From Bacteroidales bacterium (GTDB lineage Bacteria > Bacteroidota > Bacteroidia > Bacteroidales > FEN-979): DNA of 37,610 nt. Made by a program: the position numbers and the translations under genes. Positions 16,329-25,849 of this stretch are shown here, one piece after another. The notes beneath the pieces are model-generated. The model was not told the origin of the DNA. It saw nothing but the letters and a program-made list of their open reading frames with translations, and made no database searches. Numbering within the stretch: position 1 is the stretch's first letter; each line of letters opens with the position of its first letter. The DNA lies in contig JALNZC010000038.1 of the NCBI GenBank assembly GCA_023229525.1, positions 1 through 37,610 on the forward strand. Direction: 5' to 3'.

Positions 16329-17122
16329 ATGAGAAAGGCCGGACTAATTTTTACACTCACTCTTTTATTTCTGCAGATAAATGCACAGATCAACATTGAA
16401 AAATCATTGACTGAATCAACGTGGATTGGGCATCTTACCAATTCAGGATATAAATATTATTCAATGGATGTCGTAAACAATCAATGCAGAATATATAATC
16501 TTGATTTTTCTCTTTGGAAGACCATTCCGCTTTCCGTTCCGACGGGATATACCCTTTATGATATTGAATTTGTTTCGGAAAACCTGTTTACAACCGATGG
16601 CCTAGTTTCACTTGCATACATGTACTACCAATATAATACCACATTGCAATACTACACCTATGAAGTAAGGATAATCAGAGAGGATGGGAATATAATGGTC
16701 ACTGCCCCAGGTGCTGCTTATATGTATGTACTTTCGACCGGGGATAACGGTACGAAATTTTTAGTCTATTTGTATGACTATTCAACCTATCCCTATTTTT
16801 TGGGTACCACTATTTATTCGTTGCCCGGAACTTTAGTCGGGGAAAAACTGATTGCGGGGAAAGACAAATCCGAACGCTTTGCATATCCAAACCCATCACG
16901 TTCTTTCGTAACCATCCCCATTCCTGATAACAGCAGTAAAACGTCGGTAGTATTAAAAATATTTGACATCACCGGACTGGAAATCAGGAATATAGAATTG
17001 AATAAAACCAGGCTGAATTTACGCTGAACACGATTTCTTTCCCATGCGGAACATATAACTATGTAATTCTCGCCGACGGGAAAATGGTAAAAAACGAGAA
17101 GTTCATTGTTGAAACACGATGA
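16329..17122 (+). pseudogene. T9SS-secreted protein with a frameshift in the sorting domain
   Basis: The open frame (ATG 16329 to TGA 17025) gives 232 residues: a signal peptide (MRKAGLIFTLTLLFLQINAQ), a region of unknown function rich in Tyr and beta-structure, and the first half of a sorting domain (RFAYPNPSRSFVTIPI...KIFDITGLEIRNIEL). In another frame from about 17018 to the TGA at 17120-17122 the missing end is encoded: LNTISFPCGTYNYVILADGKMVKNEKFIVETR. Restoring one base near 17008 would rejoin them. So the gene is either recently broken, or the break is a sequencing error; as written the product would lack the end of its export signal. Confidence 0.75.
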
Positions 17123-17155
17123 AACAATGAGACTTTGCTCTCATGGAAATTGCAG

Positions 17156-18835
17156 TTAATTCAGAAATTGCCGGGCATAATATTTGGCTGTCAATTTTTC
17201 ACCGGTGGCTTTTTCAATCATTTCGTTCCAGTACCATTTGCTGCCAGGCATGAATACTTTCTCTTTCAAAAAGGCTCCGACCTGTTTGTTACCCACGAAA
17301 CTCTGGAATTTGTAATCGTCCGATTTGATGATATTGGCCACGATATGGTAGTAAAGTTGAGAGGCAAGCAACTCACCAAGCAGATAATTGTGGTAATAGC
17401 AGGGATAGTTGGCAATGTGGATCTTAGTGGCCCAATCGGGCTCGTTGCGGCCTTCGGGTCGTTTAATTAACTGGTATTTTTCAACCAGGTCCCACCAGAA
17501 TTTATTCAGATCCTGGTCGGGATTTTCATACATTCCTTTTTCGAACCGGTACATCACCTGGACCCAGCGGCTGAATACCAATTGTTCCAGCCGGAGCGAT
17601 TTGAAACAATTCTCAGCTATTTTCAGTTTTTCCTCCTCGCTGATGCCTGTCATATCTTTGATCCATTGGGGATTTGATGAAAACCGCCCGAACATCATGG
17701 CAATGGCTTCTGTAGTAAACATGTGTGCAGGGTCCCTGAGAATGAATGGAAGTGTGGTATCAATGTTCTTGTCATAAATTGCATGGCCAAACTCATGAAG
17801 CATAGTATTCATCCAAATGGAGTTGGGTTTTACATTGCAAAGCACCCTTACATCTCCCGCATTATTAATATCAGTGCAAAAGGCATGCTGATTCTTTCCC
17901 GGTTTTTCATATAGGTCGCTTTTCTTAAGCATATCATCAATCGGAAGCCCGATACCGGCATAAAAGGAGGAGGTCAGCAATTCGAGGTTCTTATCCTTAT
18001 AATATTTATCGAGATCAACATCATAGATCTTGGGCGCTTCCTGGAAAAAGCGGTTCTGATAATTCCAGGGCATCAGCTCATCCTTGCTTTTCATGTTATA
18101 GTATTTCACGAAATAGATGTCGATGTCGTCTTTGACCTTCGCAAATGCACCTTTGGTCAGGCTGTCGAGTTCATTGAAAATGTTACGTACCTCTTTTGGA
18201 TCCTGGTCACTTAGTGTCAGGCTCATCTCGTGGTAATTTTTAAAACCAAGAGCTGTGGCAACTTCATTGCGGAGTTTTACCAGTTTTTTAATATCATCAG
18301 CCACAACATTTCCGATCTTTTTCTGGGCCACCCATACTTCTTTCTGGTATTTAACGTCCTTAGATGTGCGGAGTACTTCCTCTACCTCGTTATCAGACAT
18401 TTTCTTTCCTTTTAACTCCGTGCGGAAGTTGCCGTATTTCTGTTCGATCACGGTACCGAGACGCACCATGGCATTGAGTTTTGCCGTATCCGCTTTGGCC
18501 ATGAGGAACGACCGGTAAAGTACATCCAGCTGGCGTAAGAGTAAACTGTCAGTGATCAATCCGGAAACTTTAATTTCTTCAAGCTTTTTCAGCTTCTCTT
18601 TATCGGAATAAAGCGCCATCATCTTCAGATTGAGGTCCTCTGCTTTTTTGAAGTCCTCCGGTTTGCCTGAGATTGCTGCATCCCAGGACGCAAGGGTCGT
18701 TTGCTTGTAAAGTGGAATAAGCAAGGAATCATGCTTTCTGATAAAATCGGTAAGTTCTTTTTTCATTTTTTCCTGTTTGGAGGTACAGCCTGCCATTAAC
18801 AGTAGGGACAGTGCTAATGCGTAAATGGGTTTCAT
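17156..18835 (-). CDS. M2-family (ACE-like) zinc metallopeptidase lipoprotein
   Basis: 559 residues from the ATG at 18835, chosen because it gives a lipoprotein signal (MKPIYALALSLLLMAGC; Cys17). The frame is open 19 codons further upstream without a plausible signal. The zinc motif HEFGH is near residue 345, with the third ligand Glu expected in FTTEAIAMMFGR about 25 residues later. The all-helical N-terminal half and DPKEV.NIFNELD...MPWNYQNRFFQEAPKIYDVDLDKYY match Bacteroidota M2 peptidases, which cleave peptides. It should be anchored to the inner or outer membrane facing the periplasm or outside. It stands alone on the minus strand and has a good -7 box. Confidence 0.85.
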   Translation of the reverse strand: MKPIYALALSLLLMAGCTSKQEKMKKELTDFIRKHDSLLIPLYKQTTLASWDAAISGKPEDFKKAEDLNLKMMALYSDKEKLKKLEEIKVSGLITDSLLLRQLDVLYRSFLMAKADTAKLNAMVRLGTVIEQKYGNFRTELKGKKMSDNEVEEVLRTSKDVKYQKEVWVAQKKIGNVVADDIKKLVKLRNEVATALGFKNYHEMSLTLSDQDPKEVRNIFNELDSLTKGAFAKVKDDIDIYFVKYYNMKSKDELMPWNYQNRFFQEAPKIYDVDLDKYYKDKNLELLTSSFYAGIGLPIDDMLKKSDLYEKPGKNQHAFCTDINNAGDVRVLCNVKPNSIWMNTMLHEFGHAIYDKNIDTTLPFILRDPAHMFTTEAIAMMFGRFSSNPQWIKDMTGISEEEKLKIAENCFKSLRLEQLVFSRWVQVMYRFEKGMYENPDQDLNKFWWDLVEKYQLIKRPEGRNEPDWATKIHIANYPCYYHNYLLGELLASQLYYHIVANIIKSDDYKFQSFVGNKQVGAFLKEKVFMPGSKWYWNEMIEKATGEKLTAKYYARQFLN

Positions 18836-18860
18836 AGGATAATGGTTTTGGAATAAAACA

Positions 18861-18868
18861 CAAAGATA
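18861..18868 (-). promoter_or_regulatory. -7 box (TATCTTTG) for the M2 peptidase gene
   Basis: The minus strand reads TATCTTTG, 25 bp upstream of the ATG at 18835, perfect for TAnnTTTG. Supports the downstream start. No clear -33 element. Confidence 0.5.
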
Positions 18869-18941
18869 GGTATCTGTCTGAAAGATAGCCATTCGTTATT
18901 AGAAAAAAGTTGAAACAAGGGAGTATGCTTAAAAAGATTCA

Positions 18942-18959
18942 GGCCGGATTGCTCCGGCC
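18942..18959 (-). terminator. Intrinsic terminator after the rubrerythrin gene
   Basis: A perfect 7-bp GC-rich stem (GGCCGGA / TCCGGCC) with a four-base loop. On the minus strand it is followed by TGAATCTTTTT, a U-rich tail. It lies 44 bp past the rubrerythrin stop. Confidence 0.75.
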
Positions 18960-19002
18960 CAAACCAAAAATAGAGAAAAAGAAGGAAGAGAGAAATCTGT
19001 AG

Positions 19003-19740
19003 TTAAATACTGTTAACCTTAATGAGCTTTTCAGAGCCGGTCATACAGATACCACAGCGTTGAGCCGGTGCGGTATCATAGGTGTTTCCGCATGTGGGAC
19101 AAACATAATAGACTACGGATAATGATTTTACAGTATTGTTTCCAAGAGCAGTCAAGGCATTTTCATACATCACCTGATGTTTTTTTTCGGTCATGAAAGC
19201 ATAGTTCAGACTGATTTGAGCCAGTTGATTTCCCGATGCCCCTGCGTCTTTAAGAAATTCCGGGTACATGGTAGTTACTTCATAGGTTTCACCTTTAATT
19301 GCATCCTGCAGGTTTTCTTTGGTAGATTTTACAGTAAATTCGGGGGTTATGGAAGGAATTTTGGTTCCGGATTCTTCAAGTACCGCTTTATGATTGTTGG
19401 CGTGGACCCTTTCAGCGGTTGAAGCCGCTTTGAAAAGTAAGGCTATCTGGTGGTAACCTTCCTGCTCTGCCTTTTTTGAATAAGCGGCATATTTTGCAGA
19501 AGCAGTGGTTTCACCCTTGAATGCGGCCAGTAAATCATCGGTTGTTTTTGTTTTTGCATCCGCTGAAGCCGCTCCCATGCTTTCTTTTCCGTTGTTTGTA
19601 TTGTCTGAAGAGTGAGTATTGTCAGTCTGTATTGCGATTGGATCCTGCAGTTTTGAAGTTGTTCCGGAATTGTCGCATGAACTGAATACTACCCAGCCTG
19701 TTATCAGGGCTGCACTTATGATAATCATATGCTTTTTCAT
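19003..19740 (-). CDS. Exported rubrerythrin-like lipoprotein
   Basis: 245 residues. The N-terminus is a lipoprotein signal (VVFSSC, Cys22), then a Ser/Thr/Asn-rich linker to about 70, a ferritin-like four-helix domain with diiron ligand-type Glu/His residues (LLAAFKGETTASAKYAAYSKKAEQ, STAERVHANNH, KGETYEVTTMYPEF, MTEKKHQVMYENAL), and a C-terminal rubredoxin-like iron knuckle (CPTC and CGIC). Rubrerythrins reduce hydrogen peroxide and are usually cytoplasmic, so a lipid-anchored form would act in the periplasm or at the surface. Upstream there are 11-bp-spaced TTAA sites shared with the DUF2231-regulator operon, suggesting control by that two-component system. Confidence 0.85.
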   Translation of the reverse strand: MKKHMIIISAALITGWVVFSSCDNSGTTSKLQDPIAIQTDNTHSSDNTNNGKESMGAASADAKTKTTDDLLAAFKGETTASAKYAAYSKKAEQEGYHQIALLFKAASTAERVHANNHKAVLEESGTKIPSITPEFTVKSTKENLQDAIKGETYEVTTMYPEFLKDAGASGNQLAQISLNYAFMTEKKHQVMYENALTALGNNTVKSLSVVYYVCPTCGNTYDTAPAQRCGICMTGSEKLIKVNSI

Positions 19741-19775
19741 GTTTTCTGTTTATTTTATTGGTTTATTTTCGTCTG

Positions 19776-19833
19776 CAAAGGTGCACCCATCGGTGTTAAA
19801 CCTTCCTTAATGGATTCTTAAAAATGGCTTAAA
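19776..19833 (-). promoter_or_regulatory. Operator with four 11-bp-spaced TTAA half-sites and CACCTTTG box, rubrerythrin promoter
   Basis: Plus-strand G/CTTAA pentamers begin at 19795, 19806, 19817 and 19828, exactly 11 bp apart. The last three share the CTTAA core with the DUF2231 promoter. On the minus strand a CACCTTTG box (near-consensus -7) lies at 19783-19776, 22 bp from the 19806 half-site. Eleven-bp direct repeats are the classic binding pattern of OmpR/PhoB-family regulators. Confidence 0.6.
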
Positions 19834-19837
19834 AAAA

Positions 19838-21214
19838 TCAGGAATTGAACTGAAGGGTAAAGGTGGTTCCTTTATTGGGCTGACTGGTGACTTCTATCGT
19901 GATTTGTTGCAGGTCAGCAAGCGTCTGTACAATGGAAAGGCCCAGTCCGTTGCCCTCTACCTGCGAACTTCGTGAAGCATCGGTACGGTAAAAACGATCG
20001 AAGAGAAAGGGGATATGTTCCTGCGGAATGCCCGGCCCGTTGTCGGCGATGGAAAGACTGTTCTTCTCCCTGTTCCATGAGCAAACAACTTGTTCACCGG
20101 TTTTGCTGTATTTAATGGAATTACTAATCAGGTTTTCGATCATGATCTCCAGGAATCCGGCATCGGCATGAACCATGACATCATCGGAGAGGTCAATCTG
20201 GAGTATCATATTCTTTTCATCCAGGCGCTGCTGCCACCGTTCCCTGATCAAGTGAAGCAGCGCGCTTAGTCCCACAGTAGTTTTATGCAGGGTGAGATTC
20301 CCGGCATCCAGCCGCGACAGTTGTAATAACTGGTCAATGATCCGGTTCAAAGTATCTACCTCCCGGATGACCTGTTTGATCTTTTCCTCATAATGCTCCG
20401 GTTCACGGGTCTTCCGGATAAGAACTTCAAGTGTGCCTCGAATACCGGTTAAGGGTGTCCTCAACTCATGAGAAATATCAGCGGTGATCTGTTTCTCACG
20501 ATTCAGACTGATCTCAATCCTGTCAAGCAGTTCATTGATGGTGGCGGCCAACTGATAGATTTCATCCTTGCGTAAAGGTAACGGTATATGTTTGCTGATA
20601 GTTTTGTCACTTACAGTCGCAGTTGCGTGGATAAGCTCATTCACAGGTGCGATGCCACGGGATGCTGCCCAGGAGGTAGCAAGATAAAAAATCAACAGCA
20701 TCAGCGGAAAGGCTATGCATAAAGTGAGACGGAGATTCGACAGGACAAGACTCGATTCAACCTGTGGAAGTCCGATGTCGAGTTGTCCCAGAAGTTTACC
20801 TTTATCATTAAAGATCGGAAACTGCCCCTGCCGGATCAGTTTTCCATTAAATTCAATGTTAAAAAATGTAGGTTCTCGCAACGAATCGGCAAACAGGAGG
20901 TGGTCGTTCAACAGATTATCCGATCGGAAAGCCAGGCGACCCTTTGCATCGACTATCTGTAAAAAAGTCGGACTCACTTCGGCTTGCCGGTGTTCCGCTT
21001 CAAACTTTTCGGCAGACATATCAAGGATAAGAGAATCTCCTTTCCAATGAATATCCTTAAAAACCTCCTCCTTTTCCAGACGGATTTCTGAATCAAGATG
21101 CCTGAAAGCGGTGATATACACCACGGTATAAACAACTACAAAAACCAGCAGGGTAGTAACTGCTGCGGCAGCTACATTGAACAGTGCTATCCGGCTTTTA
21201 AATCGCAGGCTCAT
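19838..21214 (-). CDS. Sensor histidine kinase (CusS-like)
   Basis: 458 residues. TM1 is about 12-36, followed by a periplasmic sensor region of about 120 residues without a family I recognise, then TM2 about 160-185, HAMP and a dimerisation domain with the phospho-accepting His249 in DISHELRTPLTG. The ATPase domain follows, with N box (ENLISNSIKYS), G1 (DNGPGIP) and G2 (GNGLGLSI). It overlaps the regulator gene by four bases (ATGA), so the two are translationally coupled. Similarity to CusS-type kinases and the nearby metal genes suggest metal or envelope sensing, but the signal cannot be read from the sequence. Confidence 0.9.
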   Translation of the reverse strand: MSLRFKSRIALFNVAAAAVTTLLVFVVVYTVVYITAFRHLDSEIRLEKEEVFKDIHWKGDSLILDMSAEKFEAEHRQAEVSPTFLQIVDAKGRLAFRSDNLLNDHLLFADSLREPTFFNIEFNGKLIRQGQFPIFNDKGKLLGQLDIGLPQVESSLVLSNLRLTLCIAFPLMLLIFYLATSWAASRGIAPVNELIHATATVSDKTISKHIPLPLRKDEIYQLAATINELLDRIEISLNREKQITADISHELRTPLTGIRGTLEVLIRKTREPEHYEEKIKQVIREVDTLNRIIDQLLQLSRLDAGNLTLHKTTVGLSALLHLIRERWQQRLDEKNMILQIDLSDDVMVHADAGFLEIMIENLISNSIKYSKTGEQVVCSWNREKNSLSIADNGPGIPQEHIPFLFDRFYRTDASRSSQVEGNGLGLSIVQTLADLQQITIEVTSQPNKGTTFTLQFNS

Positions 21215-21888
21215 AATTCCTCATTAACGCGGTATCCTACGCCACGGATGGTTTCAATGAAGGATTCCGTGCCCGGTTCATCCAGTTTTTTCCTCAGAAA
21301 GTTGATGTAAACATCGATAACCGAATTGTCATAATCAAAATGGATGTCCCAGACTTTTTCAATGATTCGTGTACGTCTGCTCACCTTGCCTTTATTGCGC
21401 AACAGAAATTCGAGCAGAGAAAATTCTTTCCGGGTCAGGTCGATGTTTATTCCTTTTTTCGTTACCCGGTGTGATTCAACATTCAATTCAATATCTCCAC
21501 ATTTGAAAATGGAACCGTCGCCCTGCTTGTTCCGCATCAGTACCCGGATCCTGGCAAGCAGTTCTTCGAAAGCGAAGGGTTTCCGGATATAGTCATTGGC
21601 GCCGGCCTCGAGTCCGAAAACAGCATCGTCGATGGTATCTTTTGCAGTCAGAAAAATAATGGGGATTGTGGGACTTTCTTTTCTTACTGACCGGCAAATC
21701 TCAATTCCGTTTAATCCGGGCAACATCCAGTCAAGCAGAATCACATCATATTCCGTCAAGTAATCAATCGCCATCTGCAAACCGGTTTTGCCGTCATGGG
21801 CAACATCAACGGCAAAACCTTCTTCCTCCAAACCTTCTTTAATAAAATTGGCAATGGAAGTTTCGTCCTCTACAAGTAGAATTCGCAT
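21211..21888 (-). CDS. OmpR-family response regulator (CusR-like)
   Basis: 225 residues from ATG 21888 (a TTG two codons upstream is less likely). Receiver domain: acidic pair in VEDE, phospho-acceptor Asp53 in LLDWMLPG, Thr in FLTAKD, and Lys in IRKPF. A winged-helix domain follows (about 125-225; RKEFSLLEFLLRNKGKVSRRTRIIEKVWD, VIDVYINFLRKKLD, IRGVGYRV). This type binds head-to-tail direct repeats spaced 11 bp, and such repeats occur upstream of its own operon and of the rubrerythrin gene. It likely activates both. Confidence 0.92.
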   Translation of the reverse strand: MRILLVEDETSIANFIKEGLEEEGFAVDVAHDGKTGLQMAIDYLTEYDVILLDWMLPGLNGIEICRSVRKESPTIPIIFLTAKDTIDDAVFGLEAGANDYIRKPFAFEELLARIRVLMRNKQGDGSIFKCGDIELNVESHRVTKKGINIDLTRKEFSLLEFLLRNKGKVSRRTRIIEKVWDIHFDYDNSVIDVYINFLRKKLDEPGTESFIETIRGVGYRVNEEL

Positions 21889-21920
21889 ACACAAATGTAT
21901 AAAATAGAAAGAAGATTTCT

Positions 21921-22403
21921 CTAATCTTCTGAATCTTCATCCGGGGTTGCATTATTTAAAGAACCTACCCCTAATTCCACTCCTGCAGCATGTTTGTAAA
22001 CCAGTTGTCCGCCAAGATACCCTGTTCTTCCTACGCCTGCGACCGAAGCAGCAAACAAAAGAAATGCAACAACTTTCAACCATCCTGTTTTTTTCTTCAG
22101 CAGTTCTGAGGCAATTCTTACAACGGCGGCGCCAACAGTAAGCCACAGGGTTATGGTCGCTGCTTGTTCATGAAGGTCCATGGCTTTTTTCAAACTTCCT
22201 TCTTCCAGACCTTCGCCGGCAGCATCACCGGTGAGATAGGCTGTAATAGCTCCAGCTGCGGCCAACAACAATAAATAAAAGGATGCCTGGCGGAAAAATG
22301 GTTTCTTTATAAATAATCCAATCAGTTCAGATAAAAATCCTACGAGTAATAATGCAATAGGAAAATGAACAATCATTGCATGGAGGTGTGTCGCTGATAT
22401 CAT
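21921..22403 (-). CDS. DUF2231 membrane protein
   Basis: 160 residues starting MISATHLHAMIVHFPIALLLVGF, the typical DUF2231 opening with HxxxVHFP, and four TM helices (about 7-30, 37-60, 80-100 and 105-125). The His residues suggest haem or metal binding; function unknown. It is followed after 32 bp by the regulator and kinase genes on the same strand, so it is the first gene of a three-gene operon. In related genomes DUF2231 genes often lie beside copper or redox genes. Confidence 0.82.
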   Translation of the reverse strand: MISATHLHAMIVHFPIALLLVGFLSELIGLFIKKPFFRQASFYLLLLAAAGAITAYLTGDAAGEGLEEGSLKKAMDLHEQAATITLWLTVGAAVVRIASELLKKKTGWLKVVAFLLFAASVAGVGRTGYLGGQLVYKHAAGVELGVGSLNNATPDEDSED

Positions 22404-22416
22404 AATATTTTTTTGA

Positions 22417-22474
22417 CAAAGGTCAATACTCTTGTCTTTATCGCGACTTAAACCATGCTTAAAACTGGCTTAAA
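22417..22474 (-). promoter_or_regulatory. Operator with three 11-bp-spaced CTTAA half-sites and GACCTTTG box, DUF2231-regulator-kinase promoter
   Basis: CTTAA pentamers (plus strand) start at 22447, 22458 and 22469, 11 bp apart. On the minus strand GACCTTTG (22424-22417) is a degenerate -7 box 22 bp from the nearest half-site and 14 bp upstream of the ATG at 22403. The layout is the same as at the rubrerythrin promoter, so autoregulation is likely. Confidence 0.6.
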
Positions 22475-22571
22475 TTTTACCTTGAAACTTTTTTCCCTAT
22501 GGCAAGGTGGAAATGAGAAATGACGAAGAAAGGAAATTATTTTTAAGGATATGTTCGTCTCTCGATGTTCC

Positions 22572-24053
22572 TTATTCGATATTCCAGGTTGATCCTTCTT
22601 TCCCGTCTTTCACTGAAATATGTAATTTCTGCAGCGTATCCCTGATCTGGTCTGATGTGTCCCAGTCTTTGGTTTCCCTTGATTTCTGGCGGATGACGAG
22701 GATCAGTTCCATCAAACCATTTATTTTTTCAGATTGGTCGCCTGAATTTTCATCCTTCAGCCCCAGGATGTCAAGCAGGAATGTTTTCATGGTCGATCGC
22801 AAAAGTTCAAGATCTTCAGCGCTGATGGTCTCTTTTTTATCATTCACCGAATTGATGATCCTGACCATCTCAAACAGGTTGGCAATCACCCCCGGACTGT
22901 TGAAATCGTCGTTCATGGCATTGTAGCAACTGGCAGCAAGTTCCCGGATACCGGATGCCGGATGCTGGATGCCGGGTAAAGAAGAAGGGATAAGTTTTTG
23001 CAACGTTTCATATCCGTTCATCAGCTTCTTAAGTCCTTTTTCTGTCGCTTGCAGGGCTTCGTTAGAGAAGTCGATGGTACCCCGGTAGTGGGCCTGAAGG
23101 ATGAAAAAACGGATCGTCATCGGTGAATAGGCCTGCTTCAGGGCTTGGTGACTTCCGGTAAAAAATTCTTCCAGGGTGATGAAATTGCCCAACGATTTGC
23201 CCATCTTCTGCCCGTTGATGGTGACCATGTTGTTATGCAACCAGTATTTCACCGATTCGTGGCCCAGCGCGGCCTGGCATTGGGCAATTTCAGCTTCATG
23301 GTGCGGGAAAAGCAAGTCCATACCTCCGCCATGGATATCAAAAAATTCGCCGAGATACCTGGCGCTCATCGCCGAACATTCGAGGTGCCACCCCGGAAAA
23401 CCATCACTCCAGGGTGAAGGCCAGCGCATGATGTGCTCAGGTTGAGCTTTTTTCCAGAGAGCAAAATCGGCCGGATTATGTTTTTCATCCTGGCCTTCAA
23501 GCATCCGGGAATTTGTCATCAGGTCGTCAAGAACACGGCCGGAAAGTTTTCCGTATTCATGAGTTTTACTGTATTTTTCTATGTCGAAATATACAGAACC
23601 ATTAACTTCATATGCAAACCCTGCATCCAGTATCTTTTGCACCATCCGGATCTGTTCGATGATATGGCCTGAAGCGCGGGGTTCAATGCTCGGCCGTTTG
23701 ACGTTCAGTGCTTCCATGAAGACGAAATAGCGGTCGGCATAAAATTGGGCGATTTCCATTGGCTCCATCTGCTCCAGACGGGCTTTTTTGGCAATTTTAT
23801 CTTCCCCCTCATCGAGATCGGCTTCGAGATGGCCCACATCGGTAATGTTGCGCACATACCGCACCTTGTACCCGAGATGCTGCAAATATCGGAAAACCAG
23901 GTCAAAGGTAATAGCCGGCCGGGCATGGCCCAAATGCGGATCGCCATACACGGTCGGTCCGCAGACGTACAATCCTGCAAAGGGTGGATTGATCGGTTCA
24001 AACCGTTCTTTCTTCCTCGAAAGGGTATTATAAAGAGAAAGATTATTGTCCAT
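22572..24053 (-). CDS. cysS: Cysteinyl-tRNA synthetase
   Basis: 493 residues; charges tRNA-Cys in the cytoplasm. Zn-binding Cys in YVCGPTVYGDPHLGHARP, whose HLGH is the HIGH-type motif (about 39-42). Other zinc ligands are in WHLECSAMS and HHEAEIAQC. The KMSKS equivalent is KMGKSLGN (about 274). DALR-type helical domain at the C-terminus. Length is normal. It is alone on the minus strand; the region 24054-24235 between it and the divergent MFS gene should hold both promoters, but I found no strong -7 box there. Confidence 0.97.
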   Translation of the reverse strand: MDNNLSLYNTLSRKKERFEPINPPFAGLYVCGPTVYGDPHLGHARPAITFDLVFRYLQHLGYKVRYVRNITDVGHLEADLDEGEDKIAKKARLEQMEPMEIAQFYADRYFVFMEALNVKRPSIEPRASGHIIEQIRMVQKILDAGFAYEVNGSVYFDIEKYSKTHEYGKLSGRVLDDLMTNSRMLEGQDEKHNPADFALWKKAQPEHIMRWPSPWSDGFPGWHLECSAMSARYLGEFFDIHGGGMDLLFPHHEAEIAQCQAALGHESVKYWLHNNMVTINGQKMGKSLGNFITLEEFFTGSHQALKQAYSPMTIRFFILQAHYRGTIDFSNEALQATEKGLKKLMNGYETLQKLIPSSLPGIQHPASGIRELAASCYNAMNDDFNSPGVIANLFEMVRIINSVNDKKETISAEDLELLRSTMKTFLLDILGLKDENSGDQSEKINGLMELILVIRQKSRETKDWDTSDQIRDTLQKLHISVKDGKEGSTWNIE

Positions 24054-24235
24054 GATGAAAGGAATCGCAGGGCAAAGGTAAGAAACTCATGGTTCGGATT
24101 TCAAGTATTATTTTAGTACTTTTATGGCTCAACTTGATATCGAACGATATTCTTTATGAATTCGAAATCGTCAGGTCTGCGTTTTACCAGTAGCACTTTA
24201 TTAACTTTAAACAATTTTCCGCGACCGGGTCAGTT

Positions 24236-25540
24236 ATGATGTTTTATGATATATTACCTAAGAATTTAGAGGCGATTAAGAACATATTTTCATCCCTTCG
24301 GTCGCGGAACTATCGCATTTATTTCACCGGTCAGGGCATTTCACTGGTCGGTACGTGGATGCAGAATATCGCATTGAGCTGGCTGGTCTACCGGCTCACC
24401 GGGTCCGTATTTCTTTTGGGATTGGTTGGTTTCACCAGTCAGATTCCGACCTTTGTCCTTGCTCCTTTCACTGGAGTGTTGACCGACCGGTATAGCCGCC
24501 TTAAGATCATGATTTTAGCCCAGGTGTTTTTCATGCTTCAGGCGCTTACCATGGCGATGCTGGTATTGTTCAACCTGATCGAAGTATGGCATATCATTGC
24601 GTTAAGCCTTGTTTTTGGTATAATCAGCGCTTTTGATGCCCCGGCACGTCAGTCCCTGGTCATCGACCTGATTGATAACCGTGCCGACCTGGGCAATGCC
24701 ATTGCCCTGAATTCCGCCATATTCAACGGCGCCCGTCTGGTAGGACCGGCTATTGCTGGAATCACTATTGCAGCAGTGGGCGAAGGGATCTGTTTTCTGT
24801 TGAACACTTTTAGTTTTGTCGCGGTCATTATCGCTCTTTTGCGGATAAAAATCCCAATCCGGCAAAAACCCTTGCAAACAGGCAATTTTAAAGAAAGTTT
24901 CAAAGAAGGTCTTCAATATACTTTCCACTCCATGCCGATCCGGACTTTGATCCTGTTACTTGCCATTTTAAGCTTGGTAGGACTTCCGTTTATTGTCCTT
25001 TTACCAGCCTATGCCAAAGAAATTCTACACGGCAGTTCCGATACCCTGGGATTTCTGATGTCGGCCATGGGTGCCGGAGCGCTGACAGGCGCACTCTATA
25101 TGGCCACCCGCAAAACGGTTCTTGGACTGGGTAGGATCATCTCCTTAAATTCAATTTTACTGGGAGTGGCCATTGTATTGTTATCATTTTCGGAAAAACT
25201 GCATTTTTCACTGATCGTCTTTTTCTTCGGAGGACTTTCCATGATCTTGCTCCTTTCCGCCATTAATACCATGCTTCAGACCATTGCTGATGAAGACAAG
25301 CGTGGCCGGGTGATGAGTTTTTATGCCATGGCCCTGATGGGCATCAGTCCAATCGGGAATCTTTTTGCCGGAACCATTGCCAGCGGGATCGGGATTTCCT
25401 ATACTCTACTGATCGGGGGGACAGTTACGTTGTTATCAGGACTCTGGTTTGAAATGAACCGGAAATCCCTGCGGAAATATGTCCGTCCTATCTATATAAA
25501 CAAGGGTATCCTCCCGGGAATTCCTCATGAGGTAACCTGA
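24236..25540 (+). CDS. MFS-family exporter (MFS_3 / EntS-like)
   Basis: 434 residues with 12 predicted TM helices. It opens IFSSLRSRNYRIYFTGQGISLVGTWMQNIALSWLVY, the hallmark of the MFS_3 group that includes the enterobactin exporter EntS, with the motif A-like loop GVLTDRYSRLKIM (about 83-95). The C-terminal helices contain the repeated GAGALTGALY-type glycine motifs. It probably exports a small molecule; substrate unknown and nothing adjacent suggests one. Confidence 0.85.
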   Translation: MMFYDILPKNLEAIKNIFSSLRSRNYRIYFTGQGISLVGTWMQNIALSWLVYRLTGSVFLLGLVGFTSQIPTFVLAPFTGVLTDRYSRLKIMILAQVFFMLQALTMAMLVLFNLIEVWHIIALSLVFGIISAFDAPARQSLVIDLIDNRADLGNAIALNSAIFNGARLVGPAIAGITIAAVGEGICFLLNTFSFVAVIIALLRIKIPIRQKPLQTGNFKESFKEGLQYTFHSMPIRTLILLLAILSLVGLPFIVLLPAYAKEILHGSSDTLGFLMSAMGAGALTGALYMATRKTVLGLGRIISLNSILLGVAIVLLSFSEKLHFSLIVFFFGGLSMILLLSAINTMLQTIADEDKRGRVMSFYAMALMGISPIGNLFAGTIASGIGISYTLLIGGTVTLLSGLWFEMNRKSLRKYVRPIYINKGILPGIPHEVT

Positions 25541-25849
25541 TCTGTTCAATTTCCCTGTCGCTATCATTGTTGCTGTGGCTTTCGGAAAATATGAATAAAA
25601 TCATCCGGGAATTTGTCGAAAAAATACTCAAACGCCGGATATTTTTTAAATCGAAATATATTTTACCTTTGATAGGTTCACTGTGATCCAATCCGGAACC
25701 GCTTCATCAGTAAGGTTTATCACCATGAACCATACCCGTTTTCATGAAAGGCATACATTTTTTAAGTTAGTACTCCGGAGGAATGGTGAGTCAATCTTAA
25801 CCTTTATCTCACAACATATGATCATTTAACCGAAACAAAAATAACAGCT
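25541..25849. other. 309-bp intergenic region with a possible -7 box
   Basis: No open frame here looks coding. A TACCTTTG at 25664-25671 matches the -7 consensus and could start a leader of about 170 nt for the Ntn-hydrolase gene. The spacing to any TTTG is poor. Nothing else is supportable. Confidence 0.4.
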
